From: JAGTRI01 sp964580405
Lineage (GTDB): Archaea; Thermoproteota; Bathyarchaeia; Bathyarchaeales; DTEX01
Assembly (NCBI GenBank): GCA_964580405.1
Contig: CAZOKM010000023.1
Coordinates: forward strand, 1 to 20,688
DNA length: 20,688 nucleotides
Direction: 5' to 3'
A program made the translations under genes and the position numbers. This document shows, piece after piece, positions 5,725 through 13,967 of the stretch (within the stretch, counting starts at the first letter, position 1; the number at the start of each line of letters is the position of its first letter). Below the pieces are notes generated by a model. The model did not search any database. It worked only from the letters and a program-made list of their open reading frames with translations, and was not told where the DNA came from.

Positions 5725-8106
5725 ATGCAATTCGGACATTTCGATGATAAGAATAAAGAGTACGTCATCACGAGGCCGGACACGCCGCGCTCGTGGAGCA
5801 ACTACCTTGGCTCCCTAGAATACGGCGCAGTCATCACGAACAATGCTGGGGGGTACAGTTTCTGGCGCTCCGCCGCGCGCGGCCGATTCACGCGCATCAT
5901 CTTCAACAACGTCCCGATGGACCAGCCGGGCCGCTACTTCTACATCCGCGACAAAGAGTCCGGAGACTACTGGTCCTCCAGCTGGCAACCCGTCGGCAAA
6001 CCGTTGGAGAAGTACAAGACCACCTGCCGCCACGGCACAGCATACACCATCATAGATTCAGATTTTGGCGGCATACATTCCGAGTCAACCTATTTTGTGC
6101 CTCTCGACCGGTTATTCGAGTTTTGGGTTTTGAAGGTCACCAACAGGTCCAAAAAACGTCGCAAGTTAAGGGTTTTCACGTATGCTGAGTTTGCTAGCGA
6201 ATGGAACATTTTTGCTGAGGCGTTTAACCAGCAGTATTCGCAGCACATCATTGACTGCGGCATGACCGAGGGAATGATCAGTTACGTCATGCACCCCAAC
6301 TTCGCCGGAGACCCAGCCGACCCGAACTCGCGCGTGATTGAAAAATACATTTTCCTCGGTCTGGTCGGCGCGAAGGCCTCAGGTTTTGATACTGACAGAA
6401 ACGTGTTCTTAGGACCCTACCGCACCTATGCTAATCCCACTGTGGTTGAGAAGGGCAAATGCACGGGCTCACGGGCATACGGAGACACCGGCTGCGGCAC
6501 TTTACAGATAGACGTCGAACTTGCCCCCAAACAGAGCAAGGAGTTCGCCGTGGTTCTGGGCGTAGGCAGCGCAGCGTATGACGGGAAAAAGGCGCTGGCT
6601 GAATTTAGTTCGATGGACAAGGTGCACGATGCTTTCGCAGAGTTGAAGCAGAAATGGCACAGCCGTCTCGGCGTGCTTAACGTCGATTCCCCTGACGACG
6701 ACTTCAATAGCATGGTGAACGTTTGGAACCCCTACAACTGCCTCCTCACATTTGCATGGTCCCGCACAGCGTCACTGGTATACACCGGCGAGCGCGACGG
6801 ACTGAGTTACCGAGATACTGTACAAGACATCCTAGGGTCCTTGTCTGCCATTCCGAAAGAAGCCCGAGAACGGCTTGAGCTGATGATCACTGGCCAATGC
6901 TCCAATGGAGGGGCAATGGCCCTAATCAAACCGTTTGAGCACCATCCTGGCAAAGAAGAAACGCCCACTCACTACCGCTCTGACGACTGTCTCTGGCTTT
7001 TCAACACGGTGCCAGCCTTCGTCAAGGAAACTGGCGACGTGTCTTTCTACGAGAAGGTTCTGCCGTACGCCGACAAAGGAGAAGACACAGTTCTTGGGCA
7101 TCTGCGCCGCGCGATTGAATTTAACCTTGAACGTAGCGGCTCACACGGTCTGCCTTACGGACTGGGAGCCGACTGGAACGACTGTTTGAACCTTGGTGAA
7201 CATGGAGAGTCAGTGTTCGTCGCGTTCCAAATCCGTTATGGCTTGACCGTTTACGCAGAGATTGCTGAGATGCTTGGTAAACCCGACGAAGTTGTTTGGG
7301 CTAACTATCAGCTCAAGAAGCTCGATGAGAGCATCCAGAAACACACTTGGGACGGCGAGTGGTTCATCCGAGCGTTACGTGAAGACGGCCGCGTTATCGG
7401 AAGGAAGACCGACGCCGAGGGCTCGATTTTCGTGAACGCGCAATCGTGGGCCGTAATCAGCGGCGCCGCGACAACGCAGCAAGCCAAATCCGCGATGGAC
7501 AGCGTCTACGAGCGCATGTTCTCCGAATACGGGCTGGTCATGCTTGAGCCGCCGTTCAGGAAGGTAACAGACATCTACGGCGGCGTCATCTACCCCGCGG
7601 GCATGAAGGAGAACGCCTCAATCTTCAATCACACTCAGGGCTGGGCCGTCATGGCTGAGACTATGCTCGGACGCGGGGACAGGGCTTACGAGTACTTCCG
7701 GGCTTACATGCCAGCAGCCTTCAACAAAAGGGCCGAGATTCGCCAGATTGAACCGTACGTCCACTGCCAATGGACCCACTCCAAAAACAGCCGACGCTTC
7801 GGAGCTGGCCGCATACCTTGGCTGACCGGCACAGCGGCGTGGTCCTACTACGCAGCTACGCAGCACATTCTGGGTATCAGACCGGACTACAGAGGTTTAC
7901 GAATTGACCCCTGCCTGCCCTTAAAATGGAAACGCATTAGGGTGAAGCGAAAATTCCGTGGAATTGACTTCGACATAACAATCAAAAACGGGGCAAAGGG
8001 CAAGGGCGTGAAGAGAATGCAGCTGAATGGTGAGGACGTTGAGGCCAGCCTCCTCCCCGTTGACCGTAGCAAAAAACAAAACAAAGTACTTGTTGAGCTT
8101 TACTGA
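5725..8106 (+). CDS. GH94-family disaccharide phosphorylase (cellobiose/chitobiose phosphorylase-like)
   Basis: The 793-residue protein matches the whole GH94 architecture: an N-terminal beta-sandwich (about 1-290) opening with EYVITRPDTPRSWSNYLG, a linker helix, an alpha/alpha barrel (about 325-720) and a small C-terminal beta domain. GLSYRDTVQD (359-368) and GLGADWNDCLN (480-488) are family signatures; the Asp of WND (Asp486) is the expected general acid. Such enzymes split a beta-linked disaccharide with phosphate, giving a sugar 1-phosphate and saving ATP. There is no signal peptide, so it acts in the cytoplasm on imported sugar. Length agrees with characterised cellobiose and chitobiose phosphorylases; which disaccharide is used cannot be told. 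The ATG sits exactly where a leaderless transcript would begin. The serpin gene ends 122 bases upstream but appears separately expressed. Confidence 0.92.
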   Translation: MQFGHFDDKNKEYVITRPDTPRSWSNYLGSLEYGAVITNNAGGYSFWRSAARGRFTRIIFNNVPMDQPGRYFYIRDKESGDYWSSSWQPVGKPLEKYKTTCRHGTAYTIIDSDFGGIHSESTYFVPLDRLFEFWVLKVTNRSKKRRKLRVFTYAEFASEWNIFAEAFNQQYSQHIIDCGMTEGMISYVMHPNFAGDPADPNSRVIEKYIFLGLVGAKASGFDTDRNVFLGPYRTYANPTVVEKGKCTGSRAYGDTGCGTLQIDVELAPKQSKEFAVVLGVGSAAYDGKKALAEFSSMDKVHDAFAELKQKWHSRLGVLNVDSPDDDFNSMVNVWNPYNCLLTFAWSRTASLVYTGERDGLSYRDTVQDILGSLSAIPKEARERLELMITGQCSNGGAMALIKPFEHHPGKEETPTHYRSDDCLWLFNTVPAFVKETGDVSFYEKVLPYADKGEDTVLGHLRRAIEFNLERSGSHGLPYGLGADWNDCLNLGEHGESVFVAFQIRYGLTVYAEIAEMLGKPDEVVWANYQLKKLDESIQKHTWDGEWFIRALREDGRVIGRKTDAEGSIFVNAQSWAVISGAATTQQAKSAMDSVYERMFSEYGLVMLEPPFRKVTDIYGGVIYPAGMKENASIFNHTQGWAVMAETMLGRGDRAYEYFRAYMPAAFNKRAEIRQIEPYVHCQWTHSKNSRRFGAGRIPWLTGTAAWSYYAATQHILGIRPDYRGLRIDPCLPLKWKRIRVKRKFRGIDFDITIKNGAKGKGVKRMQLNGEDVEASLLPVDRSKKQNKVLVELY

Positions 8107-8245
8107 TTAGCAGTATATTCATTTCTGCTGCGATAATCCTGAATAAAGGCCTAAATAATAAAGTCAAGGAATCTTCATAACTAACCCTCTACTCGCGGCA
8201 AGTTAAAGAAGCCGAATTATTGGTAAGTTTCTAGACTTTAATGTT

Positions 8246-9733
8246 CTAGCTTGGTTTGCCGCCGCGTCTTCTCATCACTAAAACGGCGACGATGACGACG
8301 GCTGCGGCGGCGCCTGCGCCAGCTATTACGTACATCATTGGGAAGCCTTCAAGAGGAGTCAACGTTACGTCAACAACCACGTCCACTGTTTGGATGCTGG
8401 GTATCTGGACTCCATTATACGCGAGTCCTTGATATTCCGGCGTATTCGGCCAATTCAGTGTTTCAATGACCACGTTTTTGTTTGCCCTTATTGTGTGTGT
8501 TCCAGGCTGAGACAGCGAATAGTAGGCGCCAGCTCTAATAGTCCAGTCGTTTCCATCCAAAATAATATCGGTTTCTTCAGACGCAAAAATGTAGGCTTCA
8601 ACATACGAATCCACTGAAAGATAGAACGTAGTGTCCTCGTCGTGTTTGACACCCATGTATGAAACGCCTGATCCGTATGCACCATAAATTCCAGGTCCCG
8701 TCGAATATTTCGAATTGGTGATTGAGCCGTTGTGGAGATATTGCAGCGTGATTGGATTGTCGCTTTGTACAACAATTGCGTTTGCTGAAGGCTTTAAGCT
8801 GACTCCGCTTCCTGCAATTACATTGGTTGATAATATCAGTTGACCTGTTTCGAGGTTCCAAACTGTGATTTTCGCGTCCTGAGTAGATGACGCTCTGAAT
8901 CCATAGCTTTCTGTTGGGTCCCAGCTAGGTTGACACCACGAATAGAAGGTCTTTCCCACAAACCCTCCTTCAGCAGCTGGCAAAAAGAACGAACGAGCAT
9001 CTCCCCAAATGTCCACAGGTCTTCCCGACTGGATCATGATGTAGCCCGTGGACTCGATTTTATATGTTCTGAACGGTTGCCACAATATCTCTTTCCACGT
9101 GTTCACTGGAATCGAGTATTGTTCTTGTACACTGTCGTTCCTTGTCACAGTAACCTCAGCATTCTCCAAGGCGAAGATCGCATATCCCACGGTGTAGCCG
9201 ATTCCACCCCCTAAAAGGATGAATTCCTTGCCTACGTAAGCCCCGTTGACGTCTTGATAAAATGTTTCGGGTAAGGGTCCAGAAGACGCGTTGCCAGCTG
9301 GAACCGACCCATAATTGAGGAGGTAAACGCTTGCCAGCTTGTCTGTTTCAACCCTGAAGAAAGTTCCGTTCCTGAAGACTGTGTAATGTTTCTGCATGCT
9401 GTCTATCGTGGCTTCAGAAACCAATGAGCCGTTATCCACACTGTAGACTTTTACGTGAGTGCCATCCACTATGCCAACAACTGCCACCAACCCAGCTGTC
9501 CCACGCCCAGACGTCCCCGTCGCATTCGTAGCGAGCCTCCAACCTGAATTGAGATCATCGGTGTCAGTCAAATTATAGCGCCACATTTTCGCGGGAACAT
9601 AACCGAAAAACTCGTATTTTTCCTGCGCATACACCTCATAAAAGGTTGAGAAGAAGAGAGAAAAATTACCTAACAAGAGAATTATGATCGTTATCGCCAA
9701 AAAATCCCTTATGATGTTAGTTTGGCATTTCAT
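8246..9733 (-). CDS. surface protein with four beta-rich units and a C-terminal anchor, copy A
   Basis: I do not recognise a named family with certainty. The 495-residue product has an N-terminal hydrophobic export segment, a long Asn/Thr/Ser-rich extracellular part with many N-glycosylation sequons, one C-terminal membrane helix of about 20 residues, and a short basic tail RRRGGKPS. Four similar units are visible (numbered from the longer ATG at 9748): about 87-147, 171-241, 262-340 and 361-435, each running from a GxxF or similar strand through a short turn to an ixSxxPixV-like strand. This layout is reminiscent of IgGFc-binding-type domains, a weak likeness. The ATG at 9733 is chosen because GAGGG lies 8 bases before it; the ATG at 9748 overlaps that site. 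A paralog lies at 11791-13290 on the same strand. Probable role: cell-surface binding or coat protein. Confidence 0.75.
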   Translation of the reverse strand: MKCQTNIIRDFLAITIIILLLGNFSLFFSTFYEVYAQEKYEFFGYVPAKMWRYNLTDTDDLNSGWRLATNATGTSGRGTAGLVAVVGIVDGTHVKVYSVDNGSLVSEATIDSMQKHYTVFRNGTFFRVETDKLASVYLLNYGSVPAGNASSGPLPETFYQDVNGAYVGKEFILLGGGIGYTVGYAIFALENAEVTVTRNDSVQEQYSIPVNTWKEILWQPFRTYKIESTGYIMIQSGRPVDIWGDARSFFLPAAEGGFVGKTFYSWCQPSWDPTESYGFRASSTQDAKITVWNLETGQLILSTNVIAGSGVSLKPSANAIVVQSDNPITLQYLHNGSITNSKYSTGPGIYGAYGSGVSYMGVKHDEDTTFYLSVDSYVEAYIFASEETDIILDGNDWTIRAGAYYSLSQPGTHTIRANKNVVIETLNWPNTPEYQGLAYNGVQIPSIQTVDVVVDVTLTPLEGFPMMYVIAGAGAAAAVVIVAVLVMRRRGGKPS

Positions 9734-9741
9734 CTCTGATT

Positions 9742-9746
9742 CCCTC
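9742..9746 (-). promoter_or_regulatory. ribosome binding site deciding the start of surface protein A
   Basis: Minus-strand GAGGG lies 8 bases before the ATG at 9733 and overlaps the alternative ATG at 9748, which has no site of its own. A TATA-like TTTTAAACG at 9778-9786 would give a transcript start near 9756. Confidence 0.5.
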
Positions 9747-9777
9747 ATGGTCTGTATTGAATAGATAAGAATTTCTG

Positions 9778-9813
9778 CGTTTAAAAGTTTGGTTGGTTGT
9801 ATTAAAATTTAAA
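9778..9813. promoter_or_regulatory. divergent promoter region of surface protein A and msrA
   Basis: Two AT-rich boxes face outward: minus-strand TTTTAAACG at 9778-9786 for surface protein A, and plus-strand ATTAAAATTTAAA at 9801-9813 for msrA. Both sit about 25 bp from plausible transcript starts. Positions are by eye. Confidence 0.4.
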
Positions 9814-9875
9814 GGAACCGAATAAAGCTAATGCCTCAAAGGAAAAGGATGCAAAAGCCCGTAAGGAATGCGTGG

Positions 9876-10463
9876 ATGATATTCATGAGCCAGAAAAAAA
9901 ATATTCCAGTTTCTTCTAAGCAATCGGAAGTGGCAACTCTTGGGGGAGGTTGTTTCTGGTGTACAGAAGCTGTCTTCAGCCTTTTAGAAGGGGTCGAAAA
10001 GGTAGAAGCAGGTTACTCCGGAGGGAAGATGGAAAACCCGACTTACGAAGAAGTTTCCACGGGAACAACCGGACACGCAGAGGTTGTGCAAATCAGTTTC
10101 AATCCAAACGTGATTTCCTTTAAAGGAATCTTGGAAGTTTTTTTCTCGTCGCATGATCCGGCAACGTTGAACCGCCAAGGGAATGATGTTGGCACACAGT
10201 ACCGCTCAGTCATATTTTACCACGATGACCAACAGAAGGCAATAGCGGAAAAGGTAATCAAGGAACTCACTGAGACGAAAACCTGGAACATGCCCATAGT
10301 GACACAAATAGAACCTTTCAAAATATTCTATAATGCCGAAAAGTACCATCAAAACTATTTCAAGAACCACCCCGAAAAATCTTACTGCAGCATAATAATA
10401 GCACCAAAAATCGACAAACTAAAACAACACTATCTGGGCAAATTGAAGTTGCATCTCCCTTAA
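9876..10463 (+). CDS. msrA: peptide-methionine (S)-S-oxide reductase MsrA
   Basis: MsrA repairs oxidised methionine, reducing the S-epimer of methionine sulfoxide with thiol electrons. The family signature GGGCFWCTEAVF is present, with the catalytic Cys and a second Cys three residues later, and a C-terminal SYCSIIIAPK that supplies a probable resolving Cys. Other family segments are GYSGGKMENPTYEEVSTGTTGHAE and SHDPATLNRQGNDVGTQYRSVIFY read in part. Counted from the longer ATG at 9831 the cysteines are 41, 44 and 186. The start at 9876 is preferred because AAGGA lies 8 bases before it; the ATG at 9831 would add 15 residues unlike the family but could be a leaderless start. It diverges from surface protein A. 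No MsrB is next to it. Often acquired from bacteria. Confidence 0.95.
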   Translation: MIFMSQKKNIPVSSKQSEVATLGGGCFWCTEAVFSLLEGVEKVEAGYSGGKMENPTYEEVSTGTTGHAEVVQISFNPNVISFKGILEVFFSSHDPATLNRQGNDVGTQYRSVIFYHDDQQKAIAEKVIKELTETKTWNMPIVTQIEPFKIFYNAEKYHQNYFKNHPEKSYCSIIIAPKIDKLKQHYLGKLKLHLP

Positions 10464-10654
10464 GTCAGTATACCGACAATTTCGCATTCGTAGCAGAAGC
10501 CTGCTGGGACCTTGGCTGCAACAGATGCTGAAAAAACCTAGGGGGTAGGGGCTGAAAAACATTAATGTCAGACTTTTTTCTAAGGTGCTAAACATTTTAG
10601 AGTTCAAAATTTAAACAGGCTTGTTTGGCTCTTATCTAAGGCACACTTCATTAT

Positions 10655-10680
10655 ATTTTATTATGACATTTTATTACGAC
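10655..10680 (+). repeat. 13-bp tandem repeat, two copies, next to the scaffold gap
   Basis: ATTTTATTATGAC (10655-10667) is followed at once by ATTTTATTACGAC (10668-10680), one mismatch apart, then GAC again before the N run begins ten bases later. More copies may be lost in the gap. Confidence 0.6.
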
Positions 10681-10690
10681 GACGCCGGGG

Positions 10691-10700
10691 NNNNNNNNNN
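10691..10700. other. assembly gap (ten N)
   Basis: Ten consecutive N mark a scaffold join of unknown true length. Genes may be missing here, and linkage of the left and right halves of the window rests on the scaffolding. Confidence 0.98.
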
Positions 10701-10753
10701 CACAAATATGAAAAAGATGTCTGATAAAGCAAAAGGACGTATAAAAAGCCTTT

Positions 10754-11011
10754 TTAGTCGTCGCTATGATCTTTTACTTTTTTGAGTGTTTTGTGTTTTC
10801 CCGGCTCCTGTTCAGTTACTTTCCTAATTGCTATGACTCTGGCTCGGTCTAGGTATCCCCCTTCCCTTAACTCCGTCTCTTCAGGGATGTTAAAGACCTT
10901 TAAATCCTTATGATCTTGCATGTAAAGCTCGATTGCAATCTCATGCATCAGCTCCCGAACTCTCCGCCAAAAAGGGCTAATTTGACTCAAGGGTTCCGCC
11001 AGCCTTTTCAT
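10754..11011 (-). CDS. small charged protein of unknown function
   Basis: The 85-residue product is not recognised. It reads as plausible coding sequence: an amphipathic helix region around FWRRVRELMHEIAIELYM, a short acidic segment, a YLDRARVIAIRKV strand-like stretch and a Lys-rich tail. The frame can be extended by one TTG codon to 11014 and stays open to about 11068 without a better start. No clear ribosome site is seen. It may be the 3' part of a longer gene broken by mutation, since the next bases upstream on the same strand look like decayed coding sequence. It lies 54 bases from the scaffold gap. Confidence 0.35.
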   Translation of the reverse strand: MKRLAEPLSQISPFWRRVRELMHEIAIELYMQDHKDLKVFNIPEETELREGGYLDRARVIAIRKVTEQEPGKHKTLKKVKDHSDD

Positions 11012-11484
11012 CAAACTATGGTTTCTACCTTTAACATTTCGTTGAGTTTGTACATGAATCTTATGTCAAAGAAATTCCCAAGCGCGCGCTGCGAGCTACC
11101 CTTAAAAGACGCCAAACCAACTTTGCTAAACAATTTTGTTTATACTGTCGCGTTCTTAGCTAGCTACAGATTTTCGAGTGCAAAGAAGCTGTTGGAAGAA
11201 GTCTTCCGATTCGAGAACTGAACAGGAAACTCACGTCGATCAGCTGAGTTGTTCTTCACCCGAAATACCGCAGCATAGGCTTAGTCGCACATCTTGTTAG
11301 GGAAACACTTCCAGCGTTTAGGTTTGAAGCTATTCACTTTTTATCATTTTCCATTGTTCTTCTATTCTTATCGCCAATTTGATTTCGGTTGTTTCGTATG
11401 CTAGCTAGATTTGTGTCTGTATGTAAAAAATTTATATGGTAACTTATCTTATAGCTAAGTCATATCAATCTATATGAAGGGTAA
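11012..11484. other. stretch without an intact gene, possibly decayed coding sequence
   Basis: No intact gene is supported. On the minus strand one frame from about 11335 down to 11020 reads protein-like over about 100 codons but has in-frame stops near 11283, 11160 and 11140 and would need a frameshift near 11030 to join the small ORF at 10754-11011. Three stops in that length is only a little below chance, so decay is a suggestion. A plus-strand 103-codon frame at 10910-11221 mirrors it and is not favoured. A TATA-like box lies at 11431-11439. Confidence 0.25.
11431..11439 (+). promoter_or_regulatory. TATA-like box before the nuclease-like gene stump
   Basis: TTTATATGG after a run of six A would place a transcript start near 11460, just before the open frame that begins at 11485. 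Confidence 0.4.
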
Positions 11485-11559
11485 ACAGCTCTGGAAAAAG
11501 GCCGCAATTTTAATGACAATACTGAACAAAAGTCTCTTCAACAACTAGCAGACTTACTG

Positions 11560-11826
11560 GTGGCAGAGACCCGAAAAATTCTAAATTTAGCTGTATCAGA
11601 AGATGACCTGAAGATTGAATTTGAAAAATTGTTAGCGCCAATTTTGAAAACAGCGGGGATTAACTGCATTGTTCGATATAATCGACTTGGAGAAAAGGCA
11701 AAAACTGTTTACAGTGGGAGACCTGATGCAGTTCATGGTCAAGTAATAATTGAATATGAAGCCCCCTTAATTGCGAAATTCTTGGGTGCTCTAGCTTGGT
11801 TTGCCGCCCCGTCTTCTCATCACTAA
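11560..11826 (+). pseudogene. N-terminal stump of a restriction endonuclease/methylase-like gene
   Basis: The frame encodes a charged N-terminal segment LKIEFEKLLAPILKTAG, then RPDAVHGQVIIEYE. The Asp and the EYE fit the active-site strands of a PD-(D/E)XK-type nuclease fold, as found at the N-terminus of some large Eco57I-like restriction-methylation proteins; this is inference from memory of the family. Such proteins normally continue for hundreds of residues, but here sequence similarity ends near 11785 and the frame runs into the antisense of surface protein B's 3' end, stopping at 11826. The frame is open upstream to 11485 without an ATG, and a different-frame ATG at 11474 follows a GAAGG-like context, so the 5' end may also be damaged. 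It overlaps the convergent gene by 36 bases. Confidence 0.45.
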
Positions 11827-13290
11827 AACAGCGACGACTGCGAAGGCTGCGGCGGCGCTTACCCCGACGATTATGTACGTCGTCGGGAAGCCTCCTTCAA
11901 GAGGAGTTATTGTGACGGTTGGGTTGTTAGCGACTGTTTCGATGCATGGTATTATAGTTCCTGTAAACCAGATTCCTTGGTAGTCGGGTTCGCCGCACCA
12001 GTGGATTATTTCTACAACAATGTTTTTATTAGAAGTGATCTTGTGGGTCCCAGGTATAGTAGATAGATAGTAACTGTCATTTCGTACTGTTTGAGTGATC
12101 TCATCATCGATGGTTATTTGAGTATCATCTGATGCGAAGAAGAAGACGTTATTCTGTGCATATACAGGAAGGTATATTTCAGTTTCTTCACCAGGCCGAA
12201 CGCCAATAAACATGATTCCTTCCTCATATCCCGAGTATTTGTCTACCTTTGGATTTCCACCAGCAAGAGGACGCATCTGATCAATAGTGCCATTGTGAGT
12301 CAATGCCAGCGTGATCGGTTTTTCGCTCTGCACAGCTATCGCATATGCTGCGGGTTTAAAAGCAACGCCGCTTCCTCCTTCCACTGAAAGCTGAGTTAGC
12401 AGCTTCTTGGTCTCAAGGTCAAACACTTTTACTGTAGTAGTCTCTGTGGCTGACACTCGGTATCCGAAATCCATTATCGTGTCCCAAGTTTTGACTGACA
12501 TTGCAAGGAAGTAAGTTCCCACAAAGCCTCCTTCAACAGAAGGAACCGCATAACAATGACAGTCTCCTCCAAAGCCTGGTAAATCTTCTCCTCCTGATTC
12601 CACCATAATGTTTCCAGTAGAGGTTATTCTGTAATTTCTGAAAGGGCTTAACAGTAAAGTCTTGTATGAATTAGCCTCAAGAGCATATGAAGTTGATGTA
12701 CCATCATCTTTGGTTACTGTGACTGTAGAACTTTCTACGGCTAATATCGCGTAATAGATGTCTGTTATATATTGAGAAGCCATAAAGACGAATTCTTTAC
12801 CAACGTACAAGCCATCCGTAGACGTGTAGAATGTATGTGGCAAGGGACCAGTCGCATTAGAAGGCGGAGGCATAACAGGTATCGATTGATAATTAAGGAG
12901 TCCAACAGTTACTATTTTGTCTGACACTACTTTGAAAAATGTGCCATTTGCTAAAAGTATTGAATAACTCTCTAACGTGTTTAACTTTCTCAAACTGTAA
13001 TTACCAAGAGTTAAATCAAAAACCTCAATATTTGTGCCGTCGATTGAAGCAACAATCGTAAGAAGAGACGTGTTGGCACTTACTTGCAGCTGCCAGCCTG
13101 AATTACGATCACGTCCGTCCGTAAGATTGTATCGATAAAGTTTTGCAGGAACAACGCCATAATAGGTATATGTAGTTTGGTCGCTTGAAGATGGTTTAAT
13201 CCCAGTAGTTGCTGTGGGGGAAAAACAAATTATGGATATTATAATGAAATGATACAAAACAAATTTTATATTAATCTTTTTGAAATGCAC
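11791..13290 (-). CDS. surface protein with four beta-rich units and a C-terminal anchor, copy B
   Basis: This 499-residue protein is a paralog of the one at 8246-9733: same export segment, same four units in the same order, matching segments such as YNLTDxxDxNSGW, LYVGKEFVF, GGFVGTYF, PGTHKITSNKNIVVE, and the identical last 14 residues VAVLVMRRRGGKPS. Approximate units are residues 75-134, 160-232, 255-335 and 358-432, with the membrane helix at 471-490. A CHC cluster near 244-246 and Cys at 432 and 449 are not shared with copy A, so disulfides may differ. The start is GTG 13290 with GAGGG 9 bases upstream. The 3' ends of the two genes are also close at the DNA level, including a few bases past the stop. 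Function unknown; likely a cell-surface adhesin or coat component. Confidence 0.75.
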   Translation of the reverse strand: MHFKKINIKFVLYHFIIISIICFSPTATTGIKPSSSDQTTYTYYGVVPAKLYRYNLTDGRDRNSGWQLQVSANTSLLTIVASIDGTNIEVFDLTLGNYSLRKLNTLESYSILLANGTFFKVVSDKIVTVGLLNYQSIPVMPPPSNATGPLPHTFYTSTDGLYVGKEFVFMASQYITDIYYAILAVESSTVTVTKDDGTSTSYALEANSYKTLLLSPFRNYRITSTGNIMVESGGEDLPGFGGDCHCYAVPSVEGGFVGTYFLAMSVKTWDTIMDFGYRVSATETTTVKVFDLETKKLLTQLSVEGGSGVAFKPAAYAIAVQSEKPITLALTHNGTIDQMRPLAGGNPKVDKYSGYEEGIMFIGVRPGEETEIYLPVYAQNNVFFFASDDTQITIDDEITQTVRNDSYYLSTIPGTHKITSNKNIVVEIIHWCGEPDYQGIWFTGTIIPCIETVANNPTVTITPLEGGFPTTYIIVGVSAAAAFAVVAVLVMRRRGGKPS

Positions 13291-13493
13291 GTTTTCAGGC
13301 CCTCTTCTTTATTACTCTTAATATTATGTTATCAGCTATATCTATTTTTACAATAACTCTGTGTACAACAGTAGTGTTATGGGGAATTTTTCTGTGTATG
13401 TATTAAAATTTAATCCCGACCCAACCCAGAGGAAAGGCATAACACTAAGCTAGCAACCAAGCAACCTACGAGAGAACCAAATAAACATATTTT
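13291..13493. other. AT-rich intergenic region
   Basis: About 200 bases between copy B and the lipocalin gene. It carries the probable promoter and GAGGG site of copy B (near 13300-13330). An ATTAAAATTTAA at about 13400-13411 repeats the box seen before msrA, but no gene follows it on the plus strand. Nothing else is recognised. Confidence 0.3.
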
Positions 13494-13967
13494 CTATAGT
13501 TTATGGCTGGTTTTGATGAGTTTGTTTACATCGAAACCTTTTAACTTTACAAATTCAATTAGTTGAGAGAATAGATTGTCGTCCATTTGTGGGGTTCTGT
13601 TCAATATCCAAAGATACCTGCGATTTGGTGTGCCTACAACGGCATAATCGTAATCCTTTCCTAAGTTTATAATCCAATAATCACCATAGAATGGCCAGAA
13701 GAACGTCACTTTCAGTTTCGCTCCAGTGTTCTTGTCAACTATTTTTGCCTTGCCCTTTGCTTGTTTCAGCTTGCCATCTTTTAGGCATTCATTGAGTACG
13801 GAAACTTTACCATCTTTAGATAAGCTATAAGTCGCTGTTATATCAGTACAATCATCTTCAAATTTAAAGGGAAGGTGCGCAATCTCATACCATTTACCAA
13901 GATATCTCTTCAGCTCAACTTGTGGCACGACTTCAAGCGTATTTTTTATCAAATAAATCACACACAC
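13494..13967 (-). CDS. bacterial-type lipocalin (Blc-like)
   Basis: The 157-residue protein is a lipocalin: an eight-stranded barrel that binds lipids or other small hydrophobic molecules. The first family motif is YLGKWYEIAHLP with the GxW at 24-26, and the third is YDYAVVGTPNRRYLWILNRTP read in part (about 106-126), both close to the bacterial Blc/apolipoprotein D group. Cys40 and Cys61 could pair. No signal peptide or lipobox is visible, unlike bacterial Blc, so the protein may be cytoplasmic or the true start may lie elsewhere. The listed start is GTG 13967; a TATA-like box near 13972-13985 would put the transcript start near 13953, favouring a later TTG at 13952 or GTG at 13928. Lipocalins are rare in archaea, so transfer from bacteria is likely. 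Confidence 0.85.
   Translation of the reverse strand: MCVIYLIKNTLEVVPQVELKRYLGKWYEIAHLPFKFEDDCTDITATYSLSKDGKVSVLNECLKDGKLKQAKGKAKIVDKNTGAKLKVTFFWPFYGDYWIINLGKDYDYAVVGTPNRRYLWILNRTPQMDDNLFSQLIEFVKLKGFDVNKLIKTSHKL

Larger units (their letters stand above)
10464..10753. other. gap-bearing intergenic stretch without a clear gene
   Basis: About 290 bases with no convincing intact gene. It contains a 13-bp tandem repeat (10655-10680) and the ten-N scaffold gap. A 25-codon minus-strand frame just after msrA (ending at 10460) contains a CYEC pair but has no start and is bounded upstream by a stop. Confidence 0.4.

Noticed and set aside
10910..11221. 103-codon plus-strand open frame
   Set aside because: No start signal or family, and it mirrors a minus-strand frame that looks at least as protein-like; not enough to call either as a gene.
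9749..11790. Composite mobile element bounded by the two surface paralogs
   Set aside because: The paralogs are diverged at the DNA level apart from short 3' ends, and no transposase, terminal inverted repeats or target duplication was seen.
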